Of a stretch of 62,000 bases of DNA, positions 22,401 through 29,640 are shown in pieces. The position numbers and the translations under genes are program-made. The stretch's first letter is position 1; every line of letters starts with the position of its first letter. The DNA comes from Symbiodinium natans (taxonomy: Eukaryota > Sar > Dinophyceae > Suessiales > Symbiodiniaceae): contig CAJNDS010000213.1 of assembly GCA_905221605.1 (NCBI GenBank), positions 398,212 through 460,211 on the forward strand, written 5' to 3'. Under the pieces are notes generated by a model. It made no database searches, was not told where the DNA came from, and worked only from the letters and a program-made list of their open reading frames with translations.

Positions 22401-22830
22401 TTCTTGAGTTCAATATTTGTTGCTCTGACACCCTAAACCCTAAACCCTACACCCTACACCCTAAACCCTAAACCCTAAACCCTAAACCCTAACCCCTGAG
22501 CCCTCAACCTTAAACCCTAAACCCCAAACCCGTGAGGGTCTTTATAGGGCTTTGGTAGAAGCACACGCCGGCCTTCAGCTGCTCGCAGTCGGCATGCAAG
22601 TAACCTGGAGTGGGACTCCAGAGGGTCGGCTGCTGGCTTAAGGGTTCAGGGGCTTGGGTTTAGAGTTTAGGGCTTAGGGTTTGGGGTTTAGGGTTTGGGG
22701 TTTGGGGTTTGGGGTTTGGGGTTTCGGGTTTCGGGTTTCGGGTTTCGGGTTTCGGGTTTCGGCCTGCTATGAGCATCTGAGGGCCCGACTCAGCCGGTTG
22801 CTCATTTGATCCCGGATCTTGGCCCAGTAC
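1434..22830 (-). CDS. gpsA: Glycerol-3-phosphate dehydrogenase (GpsA-type), intron-rich gene
   Basis: Reduces dihydroxyacetone phosphate to glycerol 3-phosphate with NAD(P)H, feeding glycerolipid and glycerol synthesis. Read right to left, 21 exons (21415-21365 down to 1481-1434) join without a frame break to 330 residues plus stop, the usual length of the family. Visible motifs: a Rossmann GGGAFG loop (first exon), HAVPVQ, SGPSFA, GALKN with the catalytic Lys followed by GLGLGTN (the family signature, rebuilt across an intron), EIRWLA, and [10 protein letters not shown]. Donors in the 20 introns: 13 GC, 6 GT, 1 GA; all acceptors are AG|G. Introns are 238-2574 bases and rich in telomeric repeats. 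Two further exons (22830-22790, 22604-22573) probably extend the N-terminus; the true start was not found. Splice sites are inferred from homology and phase, not from transcripts. Confidence 0.93.
1486..1593 (-). repeat. TTTAGGG array (intron 20)
   Basis: Forms the 3' end of the last gpsA intron. In the transcript it reads CCCUAAA. Confidence 0.95.
2868..2930 (-). CDS. gpsA: gpsA exon 20
   Basis: Encodes [20 protein letters not shown] and a final Gln, the LPixxavxxil.gxxSPxxA region. Acceptor TCTCAG|G, GC donor. Confidence 0.93.
2941..3103 (-). repeat. TTTAGGG array (intron 19)
   Basis: About 23 near-perfect 7-mers directly upstream of exon 20 in transcript sense. Confidence 0.95.
3408..3701 (-). 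repeat. Long TTTAGGG array (intron 19)
   Basis: About 290 bases of 7-mers. The left half is degenerate and contains an internal duplication of about 110 bases; the right half is almost perfect. Confidence 0.95.
3921..4115 (+). repeat. CCCTAAA array with CCCTAAG/CCCTGAG variants
   Basis: Head-to-head with the TTTAGGG array at 3408-3701, across about 220 bases of C-rich non-repeat sequence. Confidence 0.93.
4264..4294 (-). CDS. gpsA: gpsA exon 19 (31 bases)
   Basis: Encodes (R)[10 protein letters not shown]; splices in phase on both sides. Acceptor TGCGAG|G, GT donor (GTCAGA). Confidence 0.88.
5196..5245 (-). CDS. gpsA: gpsA exon 18
   Basis: Encodes [16 protein letters not shown] plus two bases of Arg, the VAEGVxTa motif. 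Acceptor GTCAG|G, GT donor. Cleanly bracketed by CCCTAAA and TTTAGGG arrays. Confidence 0.94.
5821..5990 (-). repeat. TCTAGGG variant array
   Basis: Homogeneous run of the TCTAGGG variant passing into TTTAGGG, part of a segment also present at 7741-7965. Confidence 0.93.
6482..6564 (-). CDS. gpsA: gpsA exon 17
   Basis: The longest exon (83 bases). It starts [20 protein letters not shown] and ends at GKGEPFE; LSRNRxxG and GKGE are invariant in the family. Acceptor CTTTAG|G. The donor is taken as GC after PFE, because the canonical-looking GTGAGC 12 bases earlier would break the frame into the next exon. Confidence 0.95.
7131..7208. repeat. Small hairpin/TIR element (family R3)
   Basis: Ends form imperfect inverted repeats of about 26 bases, built around AAATTATGGTCCCTTTT and its complement. 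Related sequences lie near 35560-35650, 42345-42405 and 48955-49046, in one case next to a candidate exon. Confidence 0.6.
7255..7534. repeat. CCCTAAA/CCCCAAA array flanked by 39-base direct repeats
   Basis: Direct repeats 7255-7293 and 7496-7534 (one mismatch) bracket a telomeric array that includes a homogeneous CCCCAAA block at about 7365-7445. Confidence 0.9.
7711..7749 (-). CDS. gpsA: gpsA exon 16
   Basis: Encodes [12 protein letters not shown] with partial Gly codons at both ends, giving [15 protein letters not shown] after joining. Acceptor CCCGAG|G, GC donor. Confidence 0.95.
7741..7965. repeat. Intron segment duplicated from/to 5705-5940
   Basis: Both copies start TTGGCACCT, run through GGTCACACGGGGGCTTAC and end in a TCTAGGG array. 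This copy overlaps exon 16's acceptor; the other lies in the next intron without an exon. Confidence 0.85.
8215..8251 (-). CDS. gpsA: gpsA exon 15
   Basis: Encodes [12 protein letters not shown] and the first base of a Gly codon; matches the RGxxEixrLaxxmGa helix. Acceptor GCTCAG|G, GC donor. Confidence 0.94.
8689..8733 (-). CDS. gpsA: gpsA exon 14
   Basis: Encodes [15 protein letters not shown], completing the family signature begun in the previous exon. Acceptor GTGCCAG|G, GT donor. Confidence 0.95.
9507..9557 (-). CDS. gpsA: gpsA exon 13 (catalytic Lys)
   Basis: Encodes [22 protein letters not shown] contains the family's catalytic lysine. Acceptor GGTGAG|G, GC donor. A TA microsatellite with a poly-C tract lies about 40 bases upstream. 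Confidence 0.95.
9595..10400. repeat. AT microsatellites and poly-G tracts (intron 12)
   Basis: TA-rich runs at 9598-9625, 10255-10280 and 10300-10400, and G runs at about 10072-10090, 10165-10178 and 10216-10237. No coding signal. Confidence 0.85.
10430..11100. other. Non-repetitive intron filler
   Basis: About 650 bases free of telomeric repeats inside the longest gpsA intron. Short open frames exist on both strands, with no recognisable product. Confidence 0.5.
11596..11700 (+). repeat. CCCTAAA array
   Basis: Near-perfect 7-mers inside intron 12. Confidence 0.95.
11960..12106 (+). repeat. TTGAGCTTAAGAACCCT minisatellite
   Basis: Four copies of a unit containing TTGAGCTTAAGARCCCT; the last two are in direct tandem just downstream of exon 12. 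Confidence 0.8.
12132..12189 (-). CDS. gpsA: gpsA exon 12
   Basis: Encodes [19 protein letters not shown], the FsxxxFRvyxxxDvxGvE motif. Acceptor CCACAG|G, GC donor (GCATTGG). Followed by the longest intron (2574 bases). Confidence 0.95.
12210..12465 (-). repeat. Long TTTAGGG array
   Basis: About 36 near-identical 7-mers ending about 20 bases before exon 12 in transcript sense. Confidence 0.96.
13186..13480 (+). repeat. CCCCTAAA 8-mer array
   Basis: Mostly the 8-mer variant, starting just after the exon 11 donor in transcript sense. Confidence 0.95.
13530..13576 (-). CDS. gpsA: gpsA exon 11
   Basis: Encodes [15 protein letters not shown], the vvAsxdlxxAexvq segment. Acceptor CAGAG|G, GC donor. 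Confidence 0.93.
13978..14004 (-). CDS. gpsA: gpsA exon 10 (27 bases)
   Basis: Encodes EIMDRRPTS, directly continuing SGPSFAQ as in the family (FAxEixxxxPT). Acceptor CTCAG|G, GT donor. Confidence 0.93.
14243..14275 (-). CDS. gpsA: gpsA exon 9
   Basis: Encodes [11 protein letters not shown] with the invariant SGPSFA motif. Acceptor GCCAG|G. The donor appears to be GA (CAG|GAGACC), the only GA donor in the model. Confidence 0.93.
14336..14700 (-). repeat. TTTAGGGG 8-mer array
   Basis: Eight-base variant, degenerate towards the right. It lies between exons 9 and 8. Confidence 0.94.
14760..15070. other. A/C-rich degenerate stretch
   Basis: AAAACCC-rich sequence with many scattered AAGCCCT motifs. 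It looks like a heavily decayed telomeric array; no coding signal. Confidence 0.5.
15370..15393 (-). CDS. gpsA: gpsA exon 8 (24-base microexon)
   Basis: Encodes ALGREEGE between the viPE and SGPSFA blocks, where family members have ALGR plus a variable linker. Acceptor GAGCAG|G, GC donor. The short length makes the donor choice less certain, but the phase fits both neighbours. Confidence 0.75.
16034..16081 (-). CDS. gpsA: gpsA exon 7
   Basis: Encodes [16 protein letters not shown], the GiExgTxxLMsdviPE segment. Acceptor GGGAG|G, GC donor. A TIR element (16100-16373) sits about 17 bases upstream in the intron. Confidence 0.95.
16100..16373. mobile_element. TIR element (family R2) carrying a telomeric array
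   Basis: Twelve-base perfect terminal inverted repeats ACTTGGAGGTTC / GAACCTCCAAGT. The interior holds a TTTAGGG array plus a copy of the TATAAGTAGGGTT module seen in other introns. It occupies the 3' end of gpsA intron 6, next to exon 7. Related ends occur near 11290, 12472-12697, 18704-18895, 30670-30815, 39163-39300 and 53385-53640. Confidence 0.65.
16501..16883 (+). repeat. Higher-order telomeric repeat
   Basis: Units starting GCAATACAGCC at 16501, 16613 and 16739 (112 and 126 bases, third partial). Each contains a CCCTAAA run and the tag ACTCTCATATCCCTAAA. Confidence 0.92.
16894..16953 (-). CDS. gpsA: gpsA exon 6
   Basis: Encodes [20 protein letters not shown], equivalent to the (l)vPxgxpvvxxsKg segment. 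Acceptor CCTGAG|G, GC donor. A higher-order telomeric repeat lies immediately left. Confidence 0.95.
17657..17716 (-). CDS. gpsA: gpsA exon 5
   Basis: Encodes [20 protein letters not shown], carrying the HAVPVQ strand that lines the NAD site. Acceptor CTCAG|G, GC donor. An open frame on the opposite strand here is an antisense shadow. Confidence 0.95.
17736..17850 (-). repeat. TTTAGGG/TTTGGGG array
   Basis: Blocks of the two variants alternate; right of exon 5. Confidence 0.94.
18195..18355. repeat. Minisatellite built on GGCAAATTTTGCC
   Basis: About four imperfect copies containing CCACGAAGCAGGCAAATTTT or a variant. The GGCAAATTTTGCC core is self-complementary. Within intron 4. Confidence 0.8.
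19032..19086 (-). CDS. gpsA: gpsA exon 4
   Basis: Encodes [18 protein letters not shown], the YLpxxxLPxNvxAttD stretch of glycerol-3-phosphate dehydrogenases. Acceptor GTCAG|G, GT donor (GTGACC). Confidence 0.94.
19270..19505 (+). repeat. CCCTAAAAA 9-mer array
   Basis: Homogeneous AAACCCTAAA-type variant with an extra A pair, immediately downstream of exon 3. Confidence 0.94.
19525..19562 (-). CDS. gpsA: gpsA exon 3
   Basis: Encodes [12 protein letters not shown] and two bases of the next codon (38 bases). This is the INxxHxNPxYL region of the family. Acceptor CTGAG|G, GC donor. A CCCTAAAAA array lies left and TTTAGGG right. Confidence 0.92.
19745..19990 (-). repeat. TTTAGGGG 8-mer array
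   Basis: Eight-base variant within intron 2. Confidence 0.94.
20491..20535 (-). CDS. gpsA: gpsA exon 2
   Basis: Encodes [15 protein letters not shown], matching the GHxVxxxxRN segment after the Rossmann loop. Acceptor CCCAG|G, GT donor (GTAGGG). Bracketed by CCCTAAA on the left and TTTAGGG on the right. Confidence 0.93.
21365..21415 (-). CDS. gpsA: gpsA exon 1 of core (Rossmann loop)
   Basis: Encodes [17 protein letters not shown], the first beta strand and the GxGxxG dinucleotide-binding loop. Acceptor GGAGCAG|G; GC donor at 21364-21363. The open frame extends a little further upstream, so the exact exon start could be earlier. Flanked on the right by a degenerate CCCTATGAA 9-mer array. 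Confidence 0.92.
21480..21600 (+). repeat. CCCTATGAA 9-mer array
   Basis: Degenerate CCCTATGAA units, a telomere-like variant upstream of the first core gpsA exon. Confidence 0.85.
22105..22355. repeat. TA/TG/CA microsatellite
   Basis: Alternating purine-pyrimidine tract; apparent open frames here are low-complexity artefacts. Confidence 0.9.
22573..22604 (-). CDS. gpsA: Probable gpsA upstream exon (-1)
   Basis: Acceptor CTCCAG|G and a GC donor. It encodes [10 protein letters not shown], which would run directly into the VVVMGGG strand of the Rossmann fold, a sensible join for this family. CCCTAAA repeats lie on the left. Confidence 0.55.
22790..22830 (-). CDS. gpsA: Probable gpsA upstream exon (-2)
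   Basis: After CGCAG|G the frame reads [13 protein letters not shown] and ends in phase 1 at a GT donor. It joins in phase to the next probable exon. No family homology covers this part, so it is assigned by splice signals and phase only. An alternative open frame overlaps it. Confidence 0.45.
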
Positions 22831-23489
22831 CTGCGAAGCGCTGTGCGTCAGGTTTGAGGGCGCTTGGGGTTGGCTCCTGCTTGGGGTCGTTACATGGTTC
22901 CTTAATATGGTCCCTTTCCTTAAGGAGTTCTGAAGTATGCACCCTTGGGCTGTACGAGGCATCTCAGGGTTCCCCCAATTGAGGGCGACCATGTAACTAC
23001 AAACCCTCGGAGCCTCCGCCAAAACCACTACACGCTAGGCCATCATCAACACGAGGGTAAGGATCATGATGAGGAGAAGCGGTAGAATAAGAGGTACTTC
23101 TGGTTTCTAGTAATCAGCAGTATCTAGTAATCAGCAGTATCAATGACTACTGTCATAAATACAGATGAACAGAAATATGAACTTATGAATATAAACAGAA
23201 AACAACGCACACACATCTGGCAAGCACCTGGGGCCCTATCAGACTCTGTCAACTTCAGCAGTCCAGACTCAACACACTAGCGTATACATGTACACAGACA
23301 TATACAACTTCTGCACATATACATATACATCTTATACAAATACATATTAGATTAGTATGTATACATTATGCTACATTATCCGTGTGATTGTTAGCTTTGT
23401 TGATTAGGGTTCGTTACAAGCCCCAACCCCCTACTGGGAAGCCGCAGCTTACAAGCCGTCTTGCATCGGTCACCCGGATGACGCCGGTT

Positions 23490-23705
23490 TTAGGGTTTGG
23501 GGTTCAGGGTTTGGGGTTTGGGGTTTGGGGTTTGGGGTTTAGGGTTTAGGGTTTAGGGTTTAGGGTTTAGGGTTTAGGGTGTAGGGTTTAGGGTTTAGGG
23601 TTTAGGGTTTAGGGTTTAGGGTTTAGGGTTTAGGGTTTAGGGTTTAGGGTTTAGGGTTTAGGGTTTAGGGTTTAGGGTTTAGGGTTTAGGGTTTAGGGTT
23701 TAGGG
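23490..23705 (-). repeat. TTTAGGG array
   Basis: About 30 mostly perfect 7-mers. No AG dinucleotide exists in the complementary strand of the array. Confidence 0.96.
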
Positions 23706-23937
23706 TCACACTCGGGCTTGCGATAATACCATACAGGATCTTGAAATAGGGTCCCAAATTTAGGGAGGTCCCCAAACCCAAGGGTACCACCTTAAGTGTC
23801 CAAGGTATAGCCCCATGATTCCTGCAGCCCAGCTATCCTATCCAAAATCAAGCAAACTCGACCAACTCCTTGCCTTTTCAGGCAAAGACGGCCTATTCGC
23901 TGAGACAACCCTAAACCCTAAACCCTAAACCCTAAAC

Positions 23938-23986
23938 CAAGAACTTTCTCCTCAGCAGAGCCAGGGTGCACGATTTTCCGCCACAC
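23938..23986 (-). CDS. Candidate exon, unassigned
   Basis: After GGCCAG|G the frame reads VWRKIVHPGSAEEKVL. A GT lies at the telomeric junction downstream. No family recognised; a second frame is also open. Confidence 0.35.
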
Positions 23987-24214
23987 CTGGCCAGACACTG
24001 GTAATGAGGGCACCCTCTTTTGGGGATGGTGACTGTATAAGGAAACCCTAAACCCTAAACCCTAAACCCTAAACCCTAAACCCGAAAAACCCTAAACCCT
24101 AAACACTAAACCCTAAACACTAAACCCTAAACCCTAAACCCTAAACCCTCCCTAAACCCTACACCGTAAACCGAACCCATAACCAAAAAGGGGGCAAAGG
24201 GTACCACTAGGCAC

Positions 24215-24258
24215 CAAGACTGAGCTGGAAGGGGTCTCGCTCCAAGGTCTGCACCGGC
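24215..24258 (-). CDS. Candidate exon, unassigned
   Basis: Acceptor ATCAAG|G, frame PVQTLERDPFQLSL, GT downstream. No family recognised. Confidence 0.35.
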
Positions 24259-24546
24259 CTTGATCGGCGCTGTGGTTTGGGATTAAGGGGTTTGGGGTTT
24301 GGGGTTTAGGGTTTAGGGTCTAGGGTTTAGGGTTTAGGGTTTAGTGTTTAGGGTTTAGGGTTTAGGATTTAGGGTTTAGGGTTTAGGGTAGGGGTCCAAG
24401 GCGGATGAGAGAAAGCGCTTAGGGTTGAAGGTTCGGGGTCCATGCTGCTCTCTAGCACCCAACCACCCTGAACCCTACACCCTAAACCCTACACCCTAAA
24501 CCCTAAACCCTAAACCCTAAACCCTACACCCTACACCCTAACCCGC

Positions 24547-24636
24547 CTTCCTTGTGACGCTGTAGGGATGGCTGTTGCCCCGCCGGTGTGGCAGCACGGG
24601 CGGCAGGATGTTGAGGTCGAAGTCCGGGACTTCTCC
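24547..24636 (-). CDS. Candidate exon, unassigned (90 bases)
   Basis: Acceptor GCTGAG|G, frame beginning GEVPDFDLNILPPVLP and ending NSHPYSVTRK at a GC donor. It is symmetrical in phase (30 codons). Good exon signals; no family recognised. Confidence 0.5.
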
Positions 24637-24659
24637 CTCAGCATGTTTGTCTTTCTGGG

Positions 24660-24681
24660 TTTAGGGTTTAGGGTTTAGGGT

Positions 24682-24748
<67 letters not shown>

Positions 24749-24777
24749 GGTTTAGGTTTAGGGTTTAGGGTTTAGGG
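24660..24777 (-). repeat. TTGAGGG variant array
   Basis: Ten tandem TTGAGGG units flanked by TTTAGGG. Confidence 0.95.
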
Positions 24778-24884
24778 AACTATACTCCCCTTACAAACTG
24801 AACCAAAACTTGATTTGTTGAATACTCCCTTGGGTTCTATATAAACCTGCATAAAAACAAAATTCCTACGGGGGCCAAAGGGAA

Positions 24885-24959
24885 AATGAGAGATGTTGTG
24901 AGGTGCGGCTGGAATGCACGCACTTGGCTCTGAGGTGCGACCTTCTTGCTTTGTGACAT
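24885..24959 (-). CDS. Candidate exon, unassigned
   Basis: Open frame reading MSQSKKVAPQSQVRAFQPHL. It could be internal or contain a start codon; no family recognised. Confidence 0.3.
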
Positions 24960-25149
24960 GGGGTGACTTCGAGAGGGTTTAGGGTTTGGGGTTTAGGGTT
25001 TGGGGTTTGGGGTTTAGGGTTTAGGGGTTGGTGTTTAGGGTTTGGGGTTTGGAGTTTAGGGTTTGGGGTTTAGGGTTCAGCTTTGGGCATAAGGAAGAGC
25101 TAGGAGCAACTTTGTGAACTGAGTCGAAGCTTCTCCGTTGGCTCCACTT

Positions 25150-25390
25150 CGGCGATGGCGTGGGGGAAGGGGGAAAGGGGGAAAGGGTGGGGGAAAGGGG
25201 GAAAGGGGGAAAGGGGGGGGGAAAGGGGGAAAAAGGGGGGAAAGGGGAGGGGAAAGGGAAAGGGGGAACGGGGGAAAGGGGGAAAGGGGGAAAGGGGGAA
25301 GGGGAAAGGGGGGAAGGGGGGGGAAAGGGGGAAAGGGGGGGGAAAGGGGGAAAGGGGGAAAGGGGGAAGGGGTGGGGGGGGGGGGGGCGG
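25150..25390. repeat. GGGGGAAA/CCCCCTTT array
   Basis: Purine-rich tandem GGGGGAAA with sub-variants. It creates long Gly/Lys- or Pro/Phe-rich spurious frames. Confidence 0.95.
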
Positions 25391-25391
25391 G

Positions 25392-25484
25392 GTCGGATGT
25401 AGAGTTTCCAAACTTGGTGCTTGAAAGTATCCATGCTATGGGCCATGAAGAACGCGTGCTCTTGTGCTGCGTCCAGTTGACACC
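25392..25484 (-). CDS. Candidate exon, unassigned
   Basis: Frame LDAAQEHAFFMAHSMDTFKH continuing to QVWKLYI. Amino-acid composition is strongly protein-like, but no AG|G is close upstream and no family is recognised. Confidence 0.4.
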
Positions 25485-25690
25485 ACGCTTTGCCCCCCCC
25501 CCGCCCCCTAACGCCTTATAAGGGGTGCAACTCATTTCCCAAAATAGGCGTACCCCTAGTACACCCCAAATAGGATGAAATCTCCTCAAAGGGATCTCCA
25601 ACAAGGGTACCCCTGTCTTCGGAAACCCGCAAAACCCTAAACCCTAAACCCTAAACCCTAAACCATCGGAAACCCCCACATGTAACTTAC

Positions 25691-25753
25691 AACCCCACGC
25701 GGGGCCTGCAATGCCTTCCGCGAGTGCCAATGGAGGGAGCGCAAGAGGCGGGC
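25691..25753 (-). CDS. Candidate exon, unassigned (63 bases)
   Basis: Acceptor GGCTAG|G, frame ARLLRSLHWHSRKALQAPRG plus Val, then a full-consensus GTAAGT donor. A second frame is open across the same stretch. Confidence 0.5.
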
Positions 25754-25784
25754 CTAGCCACTCACGAAAAAGCCTCTGAGTAGG

Positions 25785-26100
25785 TTTAGGGTTTAGGGTT
25801 TAGGGTTTAGGGTTTAGGGTTTAGGGTTTAGGGTTTAGGGTTTAGGGTTTAGGGTTTAGGGTTTAGGGTTTAGGGTTTAGGGTTCAGGGGTCTAGGGGTT
25901 TAGGGGTCTAGGGGTCTAGGGGTTTAGGGGTTTAGGGGTTTAGGGGATAAGGGGTTTAGGGGTTTAGGGGTTTAGGGGTTTAGGGGTTTAGGGGTTTAGG
26001 GGGTTTAGGGTTTAGGGTTTAGGGTTTAGGGTTTAGGGTTCAGGGTTCAGGGGTTTAGGGGTTTAGGGGTTTAGGGGGTTAGGGGTTTAGGGGCTTAGGT
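25785..26100 (-). repeat. TTTAGGG then TTTAGGGG array
   Basis: Left third is the 7-mer, the remainder mainly the 8-mer. Confidence 0.95.
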
Positions 26101-26529
26101 CCTGAAATTTTTCAGGGTTCAGGCCCGGGGAAAGTTTCGAGGAAAGGCTCGAGGAAAGTTTCGAGGAAAGTTTTGAGGAAAGTTTCGAGGAAAGTCTCGA
26201 GGAGTTTCGTTTTTTTGGATTTGTTAAGTTACAGGGGGCTTGAGGGTGTAGGGTTTAGGGGTTTAGGGTTTAGGTCCCAACAGAAAACATCCCCAACCCA
26301 CCCCCAACCCACCCCCAACCTTCCCTTAAGGTATACTCTATACACCCACCCGGTAAACCCCAACCGAAACAATCACCCTTAACACCCCTCCTTTCGGCAA
26401 CCCTAAACCCTAAACCCTAAACCCTAAACCCGAAACCCTAAACCCTGAACACTAAACCCTAAACCCTAAACCCTGCAAAAAACCAACAAATGAAAAACCC
26501 TCAACACCCCCTCCTTTCGGCCCAAGAGG

Positions 26530-26579
26530 GGTGCCTTCCACACCTTCAGCCGTAGTCTCCAGGATACTGCCTCCCGGGC
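26530..26579 (-). CDS. Candidate exon, unassigned
   Basis: Acceptor GTGCCAG|G, frame AREAVSWRLRLK, then a possible GT donor (or GC after VWK). Confidence 0.4.
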
Positions 26580-27579
26580 CTGGCACTCTCATGCTTAGGG
26601 TTTAGGGTTTAGGGTTTAGGGTTTAGGGTTTAGGGTTTAGGGTTTAGGGTTTAGGGTTTAGGGTTTAGGGTTTAGGGTTTAGGGTTTAGGGCTTAGGGGA
26701 ATTTTGGGGTTCAGCATCACAAGTTCAAGCATTCACCAGCCAAGCTTGTCAAGTGACGGGGAAATTCCCACTCACCCATTGGGCCCAAGGCCCAGCCCAA
26801 TCGGCCCCAAACCCTAAAGCCAAGGGCCAAATGACCCCAAATCCTGGCTCTCATTCTAACAGGCTGGTTGCCCAACCAAACTAAACCCTAAACCCTAAAC
26901 CCCAAACCGTAAACCCTAAACCCTAAACCCTAAACCCTAAACGTGGCTCTTCGAAGGCAGTGAAGGGAAGGATGCTGTCAAGGGAATCAACCCTAAGACC
27001 CTAAGCACAAAACCCTAAAACCCCGAAAACCCGAAACCCCGAATCCCGAAACTCTTTACCCGATACTGTAAACTACTGAGAGGTTTAAGGGCGGTCTTCG
27101 CGATGAAAACCCTAAACCCTAAACCCTAAACCCTAAACCCTAAACCCTAAACCCTAAACCCTAACCCTAAACCCTAAACCCTAAACCCTGATGAACTGAG
27201 CCACCCTCTTTTCTTAGCTATCTAGACCCAGGAGTAGCCTAGGAATAGAAAGGGTACCCTTTTGGTTTTAAGGGGATTATAAGGGGACCCCAACCCTAAA
27301 AAAAAAGTGAGGGCCTACTCCGGGTCCTAGCTATTCTATTGGGGCCCTTAATATGGTCCCTTACCTGCTTTACAGTACTTTAAAGGGTTCTGCAGTATAG
27401 GCCTTTTGGGTTGTATAGGGTTTTTTCAGGGGTCCCCTTTTCAGGGCCCATACTAAGGGACCATGCAATTACCCTAAGAAAAATGAGCCAACAAGGCTGT
27501 GGCTCAGGCAAGGAAAGGCTGAAATGGGACTGGGCCGCGGGGGGGGCCCTCTAACTATATTTTCTCCTGGTTATGAAGG

Positions 27580-27730
27580 AGCGTTCGGAGGGGATTCGGC
27601 CCACATAGCGCTCAGATGTATTCCCAATCCCCCTCCAAGGGAAGAACGGCGCCGGCGGGGCAGTTCGCCTGAGGCGCCGCTGTCCTCGGACACCGAGGCC
27701 TTGAGCAAAGCCAGTTGATGAAGATGGGAG
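27580..27730 (-). CDS. Candidate exon(s), unassigned
   Basis: Long open stretch including HQLALLKASVSEDSGASGEL. A clean sub-exon would run from CTCAAG|G to a GC after GCCTCAG. No family recognised. Confidence 0.35.
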
Positions 27731-28400
27731 CCCAAACCCTATGCCCCCAAACCCCCCCCAACCCCGAAACGCCCCGAAAACACCCAAAACATCCCCACAC
27801 CCAAACACCTCCATTGTACTCTTTGGGGCCGGGGGGGCAGGGGGGGCCTCCGAAACCCCACGCCGCAGCAGCTAAAGATGGGCTCCGGGCCGGCAAGAGC
27901 CCCACAGGCCACAGCGGAAGAGCTCAGCGACCTCACTACAGGCATCATGGGATTTGGCTTCCCTACCACCTCCCTCTATACTACCCCCAACCCCCACCCC
28001 CCCCCCACCCCGAAAAAAAAGAAACAAAAAACCTGAAGAACCTTAATTAGGCTTAGTTCTCCCTAACTTGCCTGAATTGTGGGGGAACCTGGGGGGGGGG
28101 ATGGTCGTGTAGAGGGGTGTAGTAGGTTGCGCCCCCCCCCCCCATGATTGGCCCAATCTTGCTGCCACTATGCATGCCGATATCATTCTTCCTCATTTGT
28201 CACGCTACGGCTTTTGTTGCCATTACAAAAATCAACATCACTCTAGAACATTCAGGAGCTTAGGGTTTAGGGTTTAGGGTTTAGGGTTTAGGGTTTAGGG
28301 TTTAGGGTTTAGGGTTTAGGGTTTAGGGTTTAGGGTTTAGGGTTTAGGGTTCAGGGTTCAGGGTTTAGGGTTTAGGGGGTTCGGCATTAGGGGCCCCTGC

Positions 28401-28483
28401 TTATCGTCAACCCCCATTTCGCGGAACGGTTCCGGGCCTGCCAGTCGCCTCACTGCCAATACGGCCCCAGGTTGAAGAAACCC
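28401..28483 (-). CDS. Candidate exon, unassigned
   Basis: Acceptor CTGCAG|G, frame GFLQPGAVLAVRRLAGPEPF and on to REMG. Confidence 0.4.
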
Positions 28484-28574
28484 CTGCAGGGGCTCGCAGG
28501 AATCCGCTTTTTAGGATCTGGACTTAAGGGTTTGGGGTTTAGGATTTAGGGTTTAGGGTTTGGGGTTTAGGGTT

Positions 28575-28925
28575 TAGGGTTTAGGGGGTTTAGGGGGTTT
28601 AGGGGGTTTAGGGGGTTTAGGGGGTTTAGGGGGTTTAGGGGGTTTAGGGGGTTTAGGGGGTTTTAGGGGGTTTAGGGGGTTTAGGGGGTTTAGGGGGGGT
28701 TTAGGGGGTTTAGGGGGTTTAGGGGGTTTAGGGGGTTTAGGGGGTTTAGGGGGTTTAGGGGGTTAGGGGGTTTAGGGGGTTTAGGGGGTTTAGGGGGTTT
28801 AGGGGGTTTAGGGGGTTTAGGGGGTTTAGGGGGTTTAGGGGGTTTACGGGGTTTACGGGGTTTACGGGGTTTACGGGGTTTACGGGGTTTACGGGGTTTA
28901 GGGGGGTTACGGGGTTTAGGGTGTC
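28575..28925 (-). repeat. TTTAGGGGG 9-mer array
   Basis: About 38 copies of TTTAGGGGG, with an internal block of TTTACGGGG variants. Homogenised, hence locally amplified. Confidence 0.96.
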
Positions 28926-29524
28926 TAGGGTCTCTAGGGTCTCCAGGGTGTAGCGCTGATACAAATGTCAGGATTAGGGGTGCAGGGTGCAGGGCTCGGC
29001 TAGGTGGGGCAGGTCTCTGGTCTCTGCTTCGGCTTCGAACCAGGTCGAACCCTAGACCCTAAACCCTAAACCCTAAACCCTAAACCCTAAACCCTAAACC
29101 CTAAACCCTAAACCCGACCACTTTGGGCCGAAAAAAGGCGCGGCAGGTGCCAAGAAAGCCCCACGCGCATAGGCCACCCAGGTCTATGCCCGGGTTTAGG
29201 GTTTAGGGTTCAGGGTTCAGGGTTTAGGGTTTAGGGTTTAGGGTTTAGGGTTTAGGGTTTAGGGTTTAGGCAGCGAGCACCCGAGGACACACTCCCGATT
29301 CTGGGCGCTATAAACCCCAAACCCCGAAGAACCCCGAAACACCTTGAACCCTAAACCCCAAACCCCTCAACCCGGGGGGTAGGACTGGGTTGGGAATGGT
29401 GTTAGGGACATGCCTGGCAAAAGCTCTGGAACCCGAAACCGAATGCAGAACGAACAGGTCGCTCCGAATTCCAAGGGAGGTGTCCAACAACTCGTAACCC
29501 CTGCACCCTCTAAATCCTTTAAAC

Positions 29525-29640
29525 CCCCTACACTCTCTAAACCCTCTAAACCCCCTAAGCCCTCTAAACCCTCTAAACCCTCTAAACCCTCTAAACCCTC
29601 TAAACCCTCTAAACCCTCTAAACCCTCTAAACCCTCAAAC
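29525..29640 (+). repeat. CCCTCTAAA 9-mer array
   Basis: Nine-base variant of CCCTAAA; the same variant recurs at 34360-34440 and 34810-34890. Confidence 0.94.

Noticed and set aside
23440-23485. gpsA exon GVIRVTDARR at 23.47 kb
   Set aside because: Phase to the next candidate is possible, but the upstream array contains no AG acceptor for over 200 bases.
25021-25604. Long Pro/Phe-rich or Gly/Lys-rich open frames
   Set aside because: Produced by the GGGGGAAA/CCCCCTTT array; no stop-free significance.
28575-28925. CRISPR-like regular repeats
   Set aside because: Nine-base telomeric variant units with no spacers; eukaryotic context.
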